This document shows positions 26,948 to 35,818 of a stretch of DNA of 64,000 bases, one piece after another. Source of the stretch: Limnobacter sp. 130 (lineage in GTDB: Bacteria > Pseudomonadota > Gammaproteobacteria > Burkholderiales > Burkholderiaceae_B); contig NZ_LR732328.1 of assembly GCF_902506325.1 (NCBI RefSeq), positions 927,071 through 991,070 of the forward strand, given 5' to 3'. Under the pieces are notes generated by a model. That model did not search any database. It was not told where the DNA came from and saw only the letters and a list, made by a program, of their open reading frames with translations. The position numbers and the translations under genes are program-made. Each line of letters opens with the position of its first letter. The stretch's first letter is position 1.

Positions 26948-29566
26948 ATGAACACACAATTCAGAAAGAACCTGCCCGGCACCCAGCTTGATTTCTTCGA
27001 CACCCAAGCGGCTGTTGATGCGATCGAGCCTGGTGCTTGGGACAAACTGCCCTACACCAGCAAGGTGTTGGCCGAGCAACTGGTGCGCCGCTGTGAACCC
27101 AGTGCACTCACCGAGAGCCTGAAACAATTCATTTACCGCAAGCGCGACCTGGACTTTCCCTGGTACCCAGCGCGCGTGGTGTGCCACGACATTCTGGGCC
27201 AAACTGCCTTGGTGGACCTGGCTGGCCTGCGCAATGCGATTGCCGACCAAGGTGGCGACCCATCCTTGGTCAACCCAGTGGTGCCCACGCAATTGATTGT
27301 GGACCATTCACTGGCTGTGGAATGTGGCGGATTTGACCCCGATGCATTTCAGAAAAACCGCGACATCGAAGAACGCCGCAACGAAGACCGTTTCCACTTC
27401 ATCAACTGGACCAAAACCGCATTCAAGAATGTGGACGTGATTCCAGCGGGCAACGGCATCATGCACCAGATCAATCTGGAAAAAATGTCGCCGGTGGTGC
27501 AGGTTCGCGAAGGCGTTGCTTTCCCCGACACCTGTGTGGGCACCGACAGCCACACACCACACGTGGATGCGCTGGGCGTGATCTCGATTGGCGTGGGTGG
27601 TCTTGAAGCAGAAACCGTGATGCTGGGCCGTGCGTCGATGATGCGCCTGCCCGACATCGTGGGTGTGGAACTGACTGGCAAGCGCCAGCCAGGCATTACC
27701 GCCACCGACATCGTGCTGGAGCTGACTGCTTTTCTGCGCAAAGAACGCGTGGTGGGTGCTTACCTGGAGTTTTTCGGTGAAGGCGCGAATAGCCTAAGCA
27801 TCGGCGACCGCGCCACGATTTCGAACATGACACCAGAATACGGTGCCACCGCGGCGATGTTCTACATCGACGAGCAAACCATTGACTACCTGAAGTTGAC
27901 TGGCCGTGAAGACGAGCAAGTGAAGCTGGTGGAACAATACGCCAAGCACACCGGCCTGTGGGCCAGCAAAATGGTGGGCGCTGAATATGAACGCGTACTG
28001 AGCTTTGATTTGAGCAAGGTGGTGCGCAGCATGGCTGGCCCTTCCAACCCGCATGCGCGCGTGGCCACCAGTGATTTGGCGGCCAAAGGCATTGCAGTGA
28101 ATCTGGACAAGGCCCGCGAGGAAGAGGCAAACGGCCTGATGCCCGATGGCGCTGTGATTATCGCCGCCATTACCAGCTGCACCAACACCAGCAACCCACG
28201 CAACGTGGTGGCAGCCGCGCTGTTGGCACGCAAAGCCAATGAAATGGGCCTGGTACGCAAGCCTTGGGTTAAATCTTCATTTGCACCCGGCTCGAAAGTG
28301 GCCGAGTTGTATCTGAAAGAATCAGGGCTTTTAAGCGATCTTGAAAAGTTGGGCTTTGGCATTGTGGCGTTTGCCTGCACCACCTGCAACGGCATGAGTG
28401 GTGCTTTGGATCCCGTGATTCAGCAGGAAATCATTGATCGCGATTTGTACGCCACCGCTGTATTGAGTGGCAACCGCAACTTCGATGGTCGCATTCACCC
28501 ATATGCGAAGCAGGCATTTTTGGCTTCGCCCCCTTTGGTGGTGGCTTATGCCATTGCAGGCACCATCCGCTTTGACATTGAGCAGGATGTACTCGGCGTG
28601 GTCGATGGCGAGGAAATTCGCCTGATCGACCTGTGGCCTTCAGACGAAGAAATTGATGCCATCGTGAAGCAATTCGTCAAGCCTTCACAGTTCCGTGAAA
28701 TCTATATTCCCATGTTTGACTTGGGCGCAATTGAAGAGGCAGAAAGCCCACTGTACGACTGGCGCCCACAGAGCACCTACATTCGCCGCCCACCCTATTG
28801 GGACACCGAAGGCCAAGGCGCTTTGGCTGCACGACCACGCACGCTGAAAAACATGCGCCCGCTGGCGGTGCTGGGTGACAACATTACAACTGACCACCTA
28901 AGCCCTTCAAACGCGATCATGATGAAGAGCGCTGCAGGTGAATACCTGCACAAAATGGGTTTGCCCGAAGAAGACTTCAACAGCTATGCCACGCACCGCG
29001 GCGATCACTTGACAGCGCAGCGCGCGACGTTCGCAAACCCCAAGTTGTACAACGAGATGGTGAAAGATGAAGCGGGCAACACGGTGCAAGGCTCGCTGGC
29101 CCGCATTGAACCCGAAGGTCAGGTAACACGCATGTGGGAAGCCATTGAAACCTACATGGACCGTGGTCAACCGCTGATTATTGTTGCGGGTGCCGACTAC
29201 GGCCAGGGTTCTTCACGCGATTGGGCCGCCAAGGGCGTTCGCCTGGCTGGTGTAGAAGCGATTATTGCTGAGGGCTTTGAGCGAATTCACCGCACCAACC
29301 TGATTGGCATGGGCACCCTGCCCCTGGAATTCAAGGCAGGTGACACGCGCCACACCTACAACATCGACGGCACGGAAGTGTTTGAAGTGGTGGGTGAGCG
29401 CAGTCCACGTGCAACCCTGACTGTGGTGATGACCCGCAAGAATGGCGAACGTGTGGAATTCCCGGTGACCTGCCGTTTGGACACTGCCGAGGAAGTGTCA
29501 ATTTACGAAGCTGGCGGTGTGTTGCAACGCTTCGCGCAAGACTTTTTGGAAGGCACCGCAGCATGA
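26948..29566 (+). CDS. acnD: Fe/S-dependent 2-methylcitrate dehydratase AcnD
   Basis: An 872-residue aconitase-family enzyme that dehydrates 2-methylcitrate to 2-methyl-trans-aconitate. The cluster cysteines are visible in [12 protein letters not shown] and ACTTCNGMSG. Swivel-domain motifs [17 protein letters not shown] and EGFERIHRTNLIGMG are present. It is distinguished from AcnA by length and by its position between prpC (2-bp gap) and prpF (4-bp overlap). AcnD with PrpF replaces PrpD, which is absent here. Two further aconitases, AcnB and AcnA, are encoded in the window. Confidence 0.97.
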   Translation: MNTQFRKNLPGTQLDFFDTQAAVDAIEPGAWDKLPYTSKVLAEQLVRRCEPSALTESLKQFIYRKRDLDFPWYPARVVCHDILGQTALVDLAGLRNAIADQGGDPSLVNPVVPTQLIVDHSLAVECGGFDPDAFQKNRDIEERRNEDRFHFINWTKTAFKNVDVIPAGNGIMHQINLEKMSPVVQVREGVAFPDTCVGTDSHTPHVDALGVISIGVGGLEAETVMLGRASMMRLPDIVGVELTGKRQPGITATDIVLELTAFLRKERVVGAYLEFFGEGANSLSIGDRATISNMTPEYGATAAMFYIDEQTIDYLKLTGREDEQVKLVEQYAKHTGLWASKMVGAEYERVLSFDLSKVVRSMAGPSNPHARVATSDLAAKGIAVNLDKAREEEANGLMPDGAVIIAAITSCTNTSNPRNVVAAALLARKANEMGLVRKPWVKSSFAPGSKVAELYLKESGLLSDLEKLGFGIVAFACTTCNGMSGALDPVIQQEIIDRDLYATAVLSGNRNFDGRIHPYAKQAFLASPPLVVAYAIAGTIRFDIEQDVLGVVDGEEIRLIDLWPSDEEIDAIVKQFVKPSQFREIYIPMFDLGAIEEAESPLYDWRPQSTYIRRPPYWDTEGQGALAARPRTLKNMRPLAVLGDNITTDHLSPSNAIMMKSAAGEYLHKMGLPEEDFNSYATHRGDHLTAQRATFANPKLYNEMVKDEAGNTVQGSLARIEPEGQVTRMWEAIETYMDRGQPLIIVAGADYGQGSSRDWAAKGVRLAGVEAIIAEGFERIHRTNLIGMGTLPLEFKAGDTRHTYNIDGTEVFEVVGERSPRATLTVVMTRKNGERVEFPVTCRLDTAEEVSIYEAGGVLQRFAQDFLEGTAA

Positions 29567-30762
29567 CAAACAAGCCAAGCCAACAACTGAAGGTACCCGC
29601 CACTTACATGCGTGGCGGCACCAGCAAAGGCGTGTTTTTCAGGCTGCAAGATTTACCTGCAGCCTGCCAACAGCCAGGGGAAGCGCGTGACAAATTGCTG
29701 TTACGTGTCATTGGAAGCCCAGACCCCTATGGCAAGCAGATCGACGGTATGGGTGGTGCTACTTCAAGCACCAGCAAAACCGTGATTTTGAGCAAAAGCA
29801 GCAAGGCCGACCACGATGTGGACTACCTGTTCGGCCAAGTCAGTATCGACAAAGCCTTTGTGGACTGGAGCGGCAACTGCGGCAATTTGTCTTCCGCGGT
29901 GGGTTCATTCGCGGTGGCCAGCGGTTTGGTTGACTCCGCGCGCGTGGCTCACAACGGCACTTGCGTGGTGCGCATTTGGCAAGCCAATATCGGCAAAACC
30001 ATCATTGCGCATGTACCAATCACCGACGGCTTGGTTCAAGAAACTGGCAACTTCGAGCTCGATGGCGTTACCTTTCCAGCAGCGGAAGTTCAACTTGAAT
30101 TTCTGGATCCAGCAGATGAAGGTGAAGACGGTGCTGGCAGCAGCATGTTCCCCACCGGCAATTTGGTGGATGAACTAGATGTACCCGGCGTGGGCACATT
30201 AAAAGCCACCATGATCAATGCCGGCATTCCCACCATTTTTGTGAATGCCGACAGCATTGGCTACACCGGTTGCGAATTGCAAGACGCCATCAACAGCGAC
30301 CCAAAAGCCTTGGCCATGTTCGAAACCATTCGTGCCCACGGCGCTGTAAAAATGGGATTGATCAAACACGTGGATGAAGCAGCCAAGCGACAGCACACAC
30401 CCAAAGTGGCTTTTGTAGCACCGCCCAAAACTTACACCAGCTCAAGCGGCAAAGTGGTTCAAGCAGAAGGCATTGATTTGCTGGTGCGCGCCATGAGCAT
30501 GGGCAAGCTTCACCATGCCATGATGGGTACGGCTGCCGTGGCCATTGGCACTGCAGCAGCCATTCCCGGCACACTGGTGAACGTTGCCGCAGGTGGCAGC
30601 CAACGTGAAGCTGTTCGCTTTGGTCACCCCAGCGGCACTTTGCGCGTGGGTGCGCAGGCCGCGATTGAAAACGGTCAGTGGGCTGTGAAAAAAGCGATTA
30701 TGAGCCGCAGTGCACGGGTATTGATGGAAGGTTGGGTGCGTGTACCCAGCGATACTTTTTAA
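29563..30762 (+). CDS. prpF: 2-methylaconitate cis-trans isomerase PrpF
   Basis: A 399-residue PrpF-family isomerase with a diaminopimelate-epimerase-like fold. It converts 2-methyl-trans-aconitate from AcnD into the cis isomer used by aconitase. The family hallmark YMRGGTSKGVFFRL is at the N-terminus, followed by DGMGGATSSTSKTVI and WSGNCGNLSSAVG. The start overlaps the acnD stop by four bases. A long inverted repeat follows the gene at 30799-30842. Confidence 0.97.
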   Translation: MTNKPSQQLKVPATYMRGGTSKGVFFRLQDLPAACQQPGEARDKLLLRVIGSPDPYGKQIDGMGGATSSTSKTVILSKSSKADHDVDYLFGQVSIDKAFVDWSGNCGNLSSAVGSFAVASGLVDSARVAHNGTCVVRIWQANIGKTIIAHVPITDGLVQETGNFELDGVTFPAAEVQLEFLDPADEGEDGAGSSMFPTGNLVDELDVPGVGTLKATMINAGIPTIFVNADSIGYTGCELQDAINSDPKALAMFETIRAHGAVKMGLIKHVDEAAKRQHTPKVAFVAPPKTYTSSSGKVVQAEGIDLLVRAMSMGKLHHAMMGTAAVAIGTAAAIPGTLVNVAAGGSQREAVRFGHPSGTLRVGAQAAIENGQWAVKKAIMSRSARVLMEGWVRVPSDTF

Positions 30763-30798
30763 TTAATTGGAACCAAGTCATTTAGGTTGACCACGAAA

Positions 30799-30842
30799 TG
30801 CACTTCAGTTTTTTTCGCTACAGCGTCGAAAACTGAAGTGCA
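30799..30842. repeat. Long inverted repeat after prpF
   Basis: TGCACTTCAGTTTT (30799-30812) pairs perfectly with AAAACTGAAGTGCA (30829-30842), with a 16-base centre that can form its own small stem (CGCT/AGCG). There is no T-run on either strand, so it is not a standard terminator. It lies in the 215-bp gap between prpF and the PEP-carboxylase-like gene. The rest of that gap shows nothing clear. Confidence 0.7.
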
Positions 30843-30977
30843 AATTCAATATCTCTCCAACAGTAGCAATACGCAAAATGGTGAGCAAGCGCTTACCTCC
30901 GCCTACCCCTCTATCTGATTACGTAACCTCACTCTAATTATCCTCATGACTCCAAAAAATTCAATGGAGTCTTCACC

Positions 30978-33713
30978 ATGTTTCGAGCAATCACGAGTCA
31001 CAGCGGCGCTCAAATCGCGATGTCTACAGCCAGTAACGCCTTGCGAAGAAGCGGCTCAGGCTCGGCATCGGCCAAGATCGTGGGCCCCTTGGCCAGCAAG
31101 CTCAAAGACATTCGCCAGAATACGCATACAAACTTGAAGATGCAGTTACAAAAAAGTTTGTCTCCCAGCAAATTCTCAGAAGCTGGCGGATTGGCTGAGC
31201 AAATTGAAACCACTGAACCCGATTTCGAGCAACTGCATTCGCAAGTCGAGGAATTCATTCAGGGCAATAAAAATGATCCTGAAGCGATTGTCAGCGCATT
31301 GAAATATTTGAATAGCCAATTGATGATTCTGAGTACCGCGGAAAGACACCTAAAGGCTGAGGATGCACCGGTAAAACAATCGCTGGTGCACGGCTTGAAT
31401 TCCTTGATCAAAAACACGGCAAGCCGGGGAGAATCAATCGTACAAAGACTATCGAACACGAAAATTTCACCTGTATTTACTGCACATCCGACCAATTTCA
31501 ACAAACCTCAGGCCAGCGAAATTGTTCTTTCTCAGCTAGATGACATTGCGACCCCACAGGGAAACGCGAAAGTTTGTCGTGAACTTTGGGACATTCAGGG
31601 CGTTCGCGAATTAAAGCCCACCGTGCAGGACGAAGCAAACCAGTTCTCCTCCAATATCAGGCACCTGCACAGTTCAGGACGCACCATTCACAAACAGATC
31701 AACCAACAACTTTCTGCACTGCCCGAGAAACTGAAATTGTCAAAACCTCTTGTTGAAGCGGGAAACTGGGTTGGGGGTGATCGGGATGGAAATCCAAACA
31801 TTGATGCCAAGGTACTCAAAGATGTGGTCAAAACCCTCAGCACGGCTGCATTTGAATACTTTGAACAAAAAACAGGCAAAGAAAAAAATGCCCAAACTGG
31901 CAGCCTTTGCAATCTGCTGTGCAAAGCCGGACATGCCGAGGCACTTGTTCAAATTCGTGAAAAACTGACCCGAACTCGAGAGCATTTGGTAGGCGACGGG
32001 CCGTTGCCCATTCACGGCGACTTGTATCTGAATGCAAATGAATTGCTGAACGACTTGTCGAGTTTGAATATTGACCAGTTAAGCGCGGAAGAACAAAACA
32101 CTGTTCGCGGAAAACTTGATTTACTTCAACTGGATACCGACAGCATTGGCTTTCACGGTGCCAGCACTGACATTCGGCAAAACAGTGCGATGAATGAAAA
32201 AACGGTCGGAGAATTGTTGCGAAGATCGGGAGGACCAGCCAATTATGAATCCTTGGGGGAAGATGAAAAACAGGCGCTACTGAGCAGTCTGCTCATGAAC
32301 ACCAACAAGGCTGCCTTAAGTGACAAGCCCATCGACGGTCAAAGTGACAATGCGGAATTCGATCGTGAAATTGCATTGATTAAAAGCTACAAAACCATTC
32401 ATGACAGTTACGGACCGCAGACGTTGAAAAACTGCATCACTGCAAACACTGAAACCATGAGCGATATGCTTGAGGTGATGTTGCTTTTAAAACATGCTGG
32501 CCTGGCTGATGATCACGGCATCAAAATGAACGTGGTGCCATTGATCGAAACTGTTGACGACCTGCACAACGGCCCTGCAATTTTGAACAGCATGCTGAGT
32601 CACTCTTGGTATCGACAAGCGCTTCAAGCCAGTGGAAACCAGCAACAAATCATGGTGGGCTACTCAGACAGCAATCGCTTGGATGGCCCTTTGGCCTCCA
32701 GTTGGGCAGTCTATGAAGGAACAGCCAAAATGCTTGAAGTGGCCAGGCAAACCGGCGTGAATCTGCATGTATTTCATGGCCGAGGCGGCACCGAGGCCCG
32801 GGGTTCAGGTGACTCTTATTCACAGGAAATCAAATCCACCAATGGGGCCAGCCTGTTAACCGGCATGCGGCAAACAGAACAAGGTGAAGAGGTGCCTGCG
32901 AAATTCGGCACCAAAACAATGTCGCAGGCCAACCTTGCAGACATGGTCAGCTCGACGCTTGAAACCATGGCAACGGGCACCGATCAGCAAATTGAAAAAT
33001 ATGCAGACACCATGGGAAAGCTTGCGGACCACGCACGCAACAGTTACGCAAGCCTGTACTCCAACCCCGAGCTTCCCCACTTTTTTCAACGCAGCACACC
33101 CATTGAATTTGTGGGCAAATCCAATGCGGGCAGCCGCCCTGCTTCACGTGCAAACACAGCAGATGGAGGGCTGAAACTTGACAAACTCAGGGCCATACCG
33201 TGGGTGGGTGCCTGGTATCAATCGGGAAGCGCAATGCCTGCATTTTTCGGGACGGGTACCGCACTGAAAAACTTCATCGACCAAGCGGACGGCAGCACCA
33301 CAACAGCGCAACGCACAGAGCAACTGCAAACCATGTACAAGGAATGGCCATTCTTCAAAAGTTTTGTTGACCGCACCGCCACCGCCATGCAAAAGGCGGA
33401 CATGCAAATTGCCCAACGCTATGCGGAATTGGCACCGACTCAATCACAAGCTGTTTTCGAGAGTATCAAGAATGAATATGAATTGACAAAAAACCTGATA
33501 CTAACCATCAAGCAAACGCCCAACCTGATGGACCACAACCCAGTGGATGCAGAAATAATGGCTGTGAAAAAACCGCTGACTCAAGCTGCGCATGCCATGC
33601 AAATTGGTCTGCTCAAGGCCCACCAACAGGCAGGCCCCGAGATTCAGGAAAAACTGGTCGAGCCCATTGTGATGTCCATGCAGGCCATCGCCAGTGCCAA
33701 CCGTTTTGGTTAA
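30978..33713 (+). CDS. Divergent phosphoenolpyruvate carboxylase homologue
   Basis: A 911-residue PEPC-family protein. Conserved catalytic features remain: H170 in FTAHPTN, GNWVGGDRDGNP, E524 in IETVDDL, D564 in GYSDS, H600 and R602 in FHGRGG, R608, SRPASR and LRAIPW. Several usually fixed segments differ: GYSDSAKDAG is GYSDSNRLDG (the Lys becomes R567), the glycine loop GGSIGRGG is GGTEARG, WTQNR is WYQSG, and the C-terminal RNTG/QNTG is replaced by ANRFG. The first 40 residues are Ser/Ala-rich and unlike housekeeping PEPC. It may still be a carboxylase with altered regulation, or a repurposed paralogue. It overlaps the convergent amidase gene end to end by four bases. Confidence 0.8.
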   Translation: MFRAITSHSGAQIAMSTASNALRRSGSGSASAKIVGPLASKLKDIRQNTHTNLKMQLQKSLSPSKFSEAGGLAEQIETTEPDFEQLHSQVEEFIQGNKNDPEAIVSALKYLNSQLMILSTAERHLKAEDAPVKQSLVHGLNSLIKNTASRGESIVQRLSNTKISPVFTAHPTNFNKPQASEIVLSQLDDIATPQGNAKVCRELWDIQGVRELKPTVQDEANQFSSNIRHLHSSGRTIHKQINQQLSALPEKLKLSKPLVEAGNWVGGDRDGNPNIDAKVLKDVVKTLSTAAFEYFEQKTGKEKNAQTGSLCNLLCKAGHAEALVQIREKLTRTREHLVGDGPLPIHGDLYLNANELLNDLSSLNIDQLSAEEQNTVRGKLDLLQLDTDSIGFHGASTDIRQNSAMNEKTVGELLRRSGGPANYESLGEDEKQALLSSLLMNTNKAALSDKPIDGQSDNAEFDREIALIKSYKTIHDSYGPQTLKNCITANTETMSDMLEVMLLLKHAGLADDHGIKMNVVPLIETVDDLHNGPAILNSMLSHSWYRQALQASGNQQQIMVGYSDSNRLDGPLASSWAVYEGTAKMLEVARQTGVNLHVFHGRGGTEARGSGDSYSQEIKSTNGASLLTGMRQTEQGEEVPAKFGTKTMSQANLADMVSSTLETMATGTDQQIEKYADTMGKLADHARNSYASLYSNPELPHFFQRSTPIEFVGKSNAGSRPASRANTADGGLKLDKLRAIPWVGAWYQSGSAMPAFFGTGTALKNFIDQADGSTTTAQRTEQLQTMYKEWPFFKSFVDRTATAMQKADMQIAQRYAELAPTQSQAVFESIKNEYELTKNLILTIKQTPNLMDHNPVDAEIMAVKKPLTQAAHAMQIGLLKAHQQAGPEIQEKLVEPIVMSMQAIASANRFG

Positions 33714-35215
33714 GCGGCATTGCCCGCATAAATGGGCGGGCGTTGGCCTGCCCATGGCTTGGCCTGCTCTAACTGGGCGGCCAGGTTCAGCAATACATTT
33801 TCTTCACCAAACCGTCCGGTGAACATCATGCCCACTGGAATGTTTTGCGCGTTCCAATGCAAAGGCACACTCATGGAGGGTTGGCCTGTTACGTTGGCGG
33901 GCATGGTTTGCGAGCAATATTGATACAAGCGACGACCTGCCTTCAGAACAAAATCTTTTTGCTTGGCTATAAAGCCGATTGGCAAGTAGCTGAGTGCCTT
34001 TAACTCGAGCATTTCCTGGGATGTTGGGCGTAGTCCACCCACCGAAATAGGCAACTCACCCAGTGTGCTGGTGAGCAATGCATCGTAGGGCTCAAAGAAG
34101 GTCATCCATTGCCGTGAAAACTGGGCCATGGTCCACACTGCATTGGCCACATCGCCACCATTGAAACTGCGGCCGAGCTTCATCAATGCCCAGGTGCGTG
34201 CCTCAAAATCAGCCGCCTTGCCTTTACGCCCCAACACGCGCTCACCTTCTTTCAAGGTGGCTGCCATTTCAGAACACACCAACACGGTGTAGGCGTAAAT
34301 AAATTCCTCTTTGTTAATCGGCAGGCGAACCTCTTCACAAGCATGGCCCAGGCTTTCGAGCAGCTTGACGGTTTCAAGCACACCTTGTTGGCAATCACTG
34401 TGCAAGGTTTCGCCCAGCGCGGGGTCAAGTGAATAGGCAATTTTCAGCTTTTTGGTTTTTGCTTCAATCGCGGCGGCGTATGTTTTTGCAGGCGGTGCAA
34501 TGCGCAACAACTGGCCAGGGTAATTGCCTTGCAGGCAATCGAGCATGTGTGCTGAATCCCGTACCGTGCGCGACACCACATGTTCCGCGATAAATCCAAA
34601 CCAGCCATCGGCTTGATCCGGGCCAGAAGGCACACGCCCACGGGTGGGTTTTAACCCAAACAAACCTGTACATGAAGCTGGCACACGAATTGAACCACCA
34701 CCGTCACTTGCACTGGCCATGGGCACGATTCCCGCCGCCACTGCGGCAGATGAACCTCCACTGGAACCGCCAGGGCTACGAAGTGGGTCCCAGGGGTTGC
34801 GGCAAGCACCCGTGAGCTCAGGTTCGGTCGAGGGTGTAATTCCAAATTCCGGTGTTGCGGTTTTGCCAAAAATGTTCAAACCTGCCTGCTTAAAGCGCTT
34901 TACATACTCCGAGTCTTCGGAAGGCACAAAGCCTTTGTAGAAGCGGCTTCCACAACTCATCTCTACGCCTGCGTAGCTGGCAATCAGGTCCTTCAGCAGG
35001 AATGGAACACCTGCAAAAGGTCCTTCCACAGCCTCTTTCGCTCGAGCGCGTGCAATGTCGTACATGGGCCGAATAACGGCATTAATACGTGGATTTACCT
35101 TCTCTGTGCGGGCAATGCTCTCTTCGAGCAACTCGGCAGCACTTACCTCGCCTTTTTTGATCAACTCAGCAAGGCCAAGTGCATCAAACTGATCGTATTC
35201 TTTGAAACCTGCCAT
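33710..35215 (-). CDS. Amidase (amidase signature family)
   Basis: A 501-residue amidase-signature hydrolase. The Ser-cisSer-Lys triad is visible: Lys in GVPFLLKDL, and the serines in [16 protein letters not shown] and [26 protein letters not shown]. Such enzymes hydrolyse a wide range of amides; the substrate cannot be read from sequence. It is not GatA, since no gatB or gatC lies nearby and the C-terminal part differs. The frame opens at 35287, but the ATG at 35215 ([18 protein letters not shown]) follows GGAG and gives a family-like N-terminus. The 3' end overlaps that of the PEPC-like gene. Confidence 0.88.
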   Translation of the reverse strand: MAGFKEYDQFDALGLAELIKKGEVSAAELLEESIARTEKVNPRINAVIRPMYDIARARAKEAVEGPFAGVPFLLKDLIASYAGVEMSCGSRFYKGFVPSEDSEYVKRFKQAGLNIFGKTATPEFGITPSTEPELTGACRNPWDPLRSPGGSSGGSSAAVAAGIVPMASASDGGGSIRVPASCTGLFGLKPTRGRVPSGPDQADGWFGFIAEHVVSRTVRDSAHMLDCLQGNYPGQLLRIAPPAKTYAAAIEAKTKKLKIAYSLDPALGETLHSDCQQGVLETVKLLESLGHACEEVRLPINKEEFIYAYTVLVCSEMAATLKEGERVLGRKGKAADFEARTWALMKLGRSFNGGDVANAVWTMAQFSRQWMTFFEPYDALLTSTLGELPISVGGLRPTSQEMLELKALSYLPIGFIAKQKDFVLKAGRRLYQYCSQTMPANVTGQPSMSVPLHWNAQNIPVGMMFTGRFGEENVLLNLAAQLEQAKPWAGQRPPIYAGNAA

Positions 35216-35348
35216 TTTTATCGTGTCTCCGAAAACTGGGGTGTCCATGAATCCAAGCAAATATCTTACCCCACTCAGGTAATACACACCCCGACTACAA
35301 ACGGGAACAATAAGGCATTGGAAATTTTAATTTTTATGGCTGCATTCA

Positions 35349-35771
35349 ATGAAAACACTCGCACTCGCTTGCGTTGTATTTAGCGACTACCCTATAAAAA
35401 CAATGGCTTACCAACGTTTTCTGAGTGGCTTGGGGGAGGAACATGTTCACTTGTTGCGCAACCTTGATTCTGACATCAGCGAGATTTCAAACGCAAAACT
35501 GGTGATCTGCGACATGAACATCATGGAGGAAATCGAGGAACGAACACTCAGCATGCTCGAACAAAACTTTCCAAAGGCCAATATTCTGTTTCTTGAAGAA
35601 GACCACTGCGACATGCGTGTGAAATTCTCAAACCAGAGAGATATTTGCAGGCTGGGCAAGCTTGCTGAAATCAATGTGATTCATTCCACTTTAAAAGAAC
35701 TTCTTTTACAGGTGAGCCGAAAACCGAGGAAATCGCAACGACCCCGAAAAGAGCGAATGGAGCAAACGTAA
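35349..35771 (+). CDS. Hypothetical protein, receiver-like fold
   Basis: A 140-residue protein without a clear family. The pattern resembles a response-regulator receiver domain: a first strand with ACVVFSDYPIKTMAYQRFLSG (compare DDHP...GL), a third strand KLVICDMN with an Asp at the phosphorylation position, then NFPKANILFLEE, and a final helix STLKELLLQV. The tail is very basic (RKPRKSQRPRKERMEQ), and no output domain follows. A stand-alone, perhaps degenerate receiver is therefore proposed. No good ribosome-binding site precedes the ATG. A shared terminator lies just after it. Confidence 0.5.
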   Translation: MKTLALACVVFSDYPIKTMAYQRFLSGLGEEHVHLLRNLDSDISEISNAKLVICDMNIMEEIEERTLSMLEQNFPKANILFLEEDHCDMRVKFSNQRDICRLGKLAEINVIHSTLKELLLQVSRKPRKSQRPRKERMEQT

Positions 35772-35799
35772 AAAAGCCACCCGAAGGTGGCTTTTTTTA
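35772..35799. terminator. Bidirectional terminator before acnB 3' end
   Basis: GCCACC (35776-35781), loop CGAA, GGTGGC (35786-35791) with an A-run before and a seven-base T-run after. It lies between the convergent receiver-like gene and acnB, so it can serve both strands. The stem closely resembles that of the gltA terminator. Confidence 0.88.
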
Positions 35800-35818
35800 T
35801 GCCCTGCAACAACTGACT

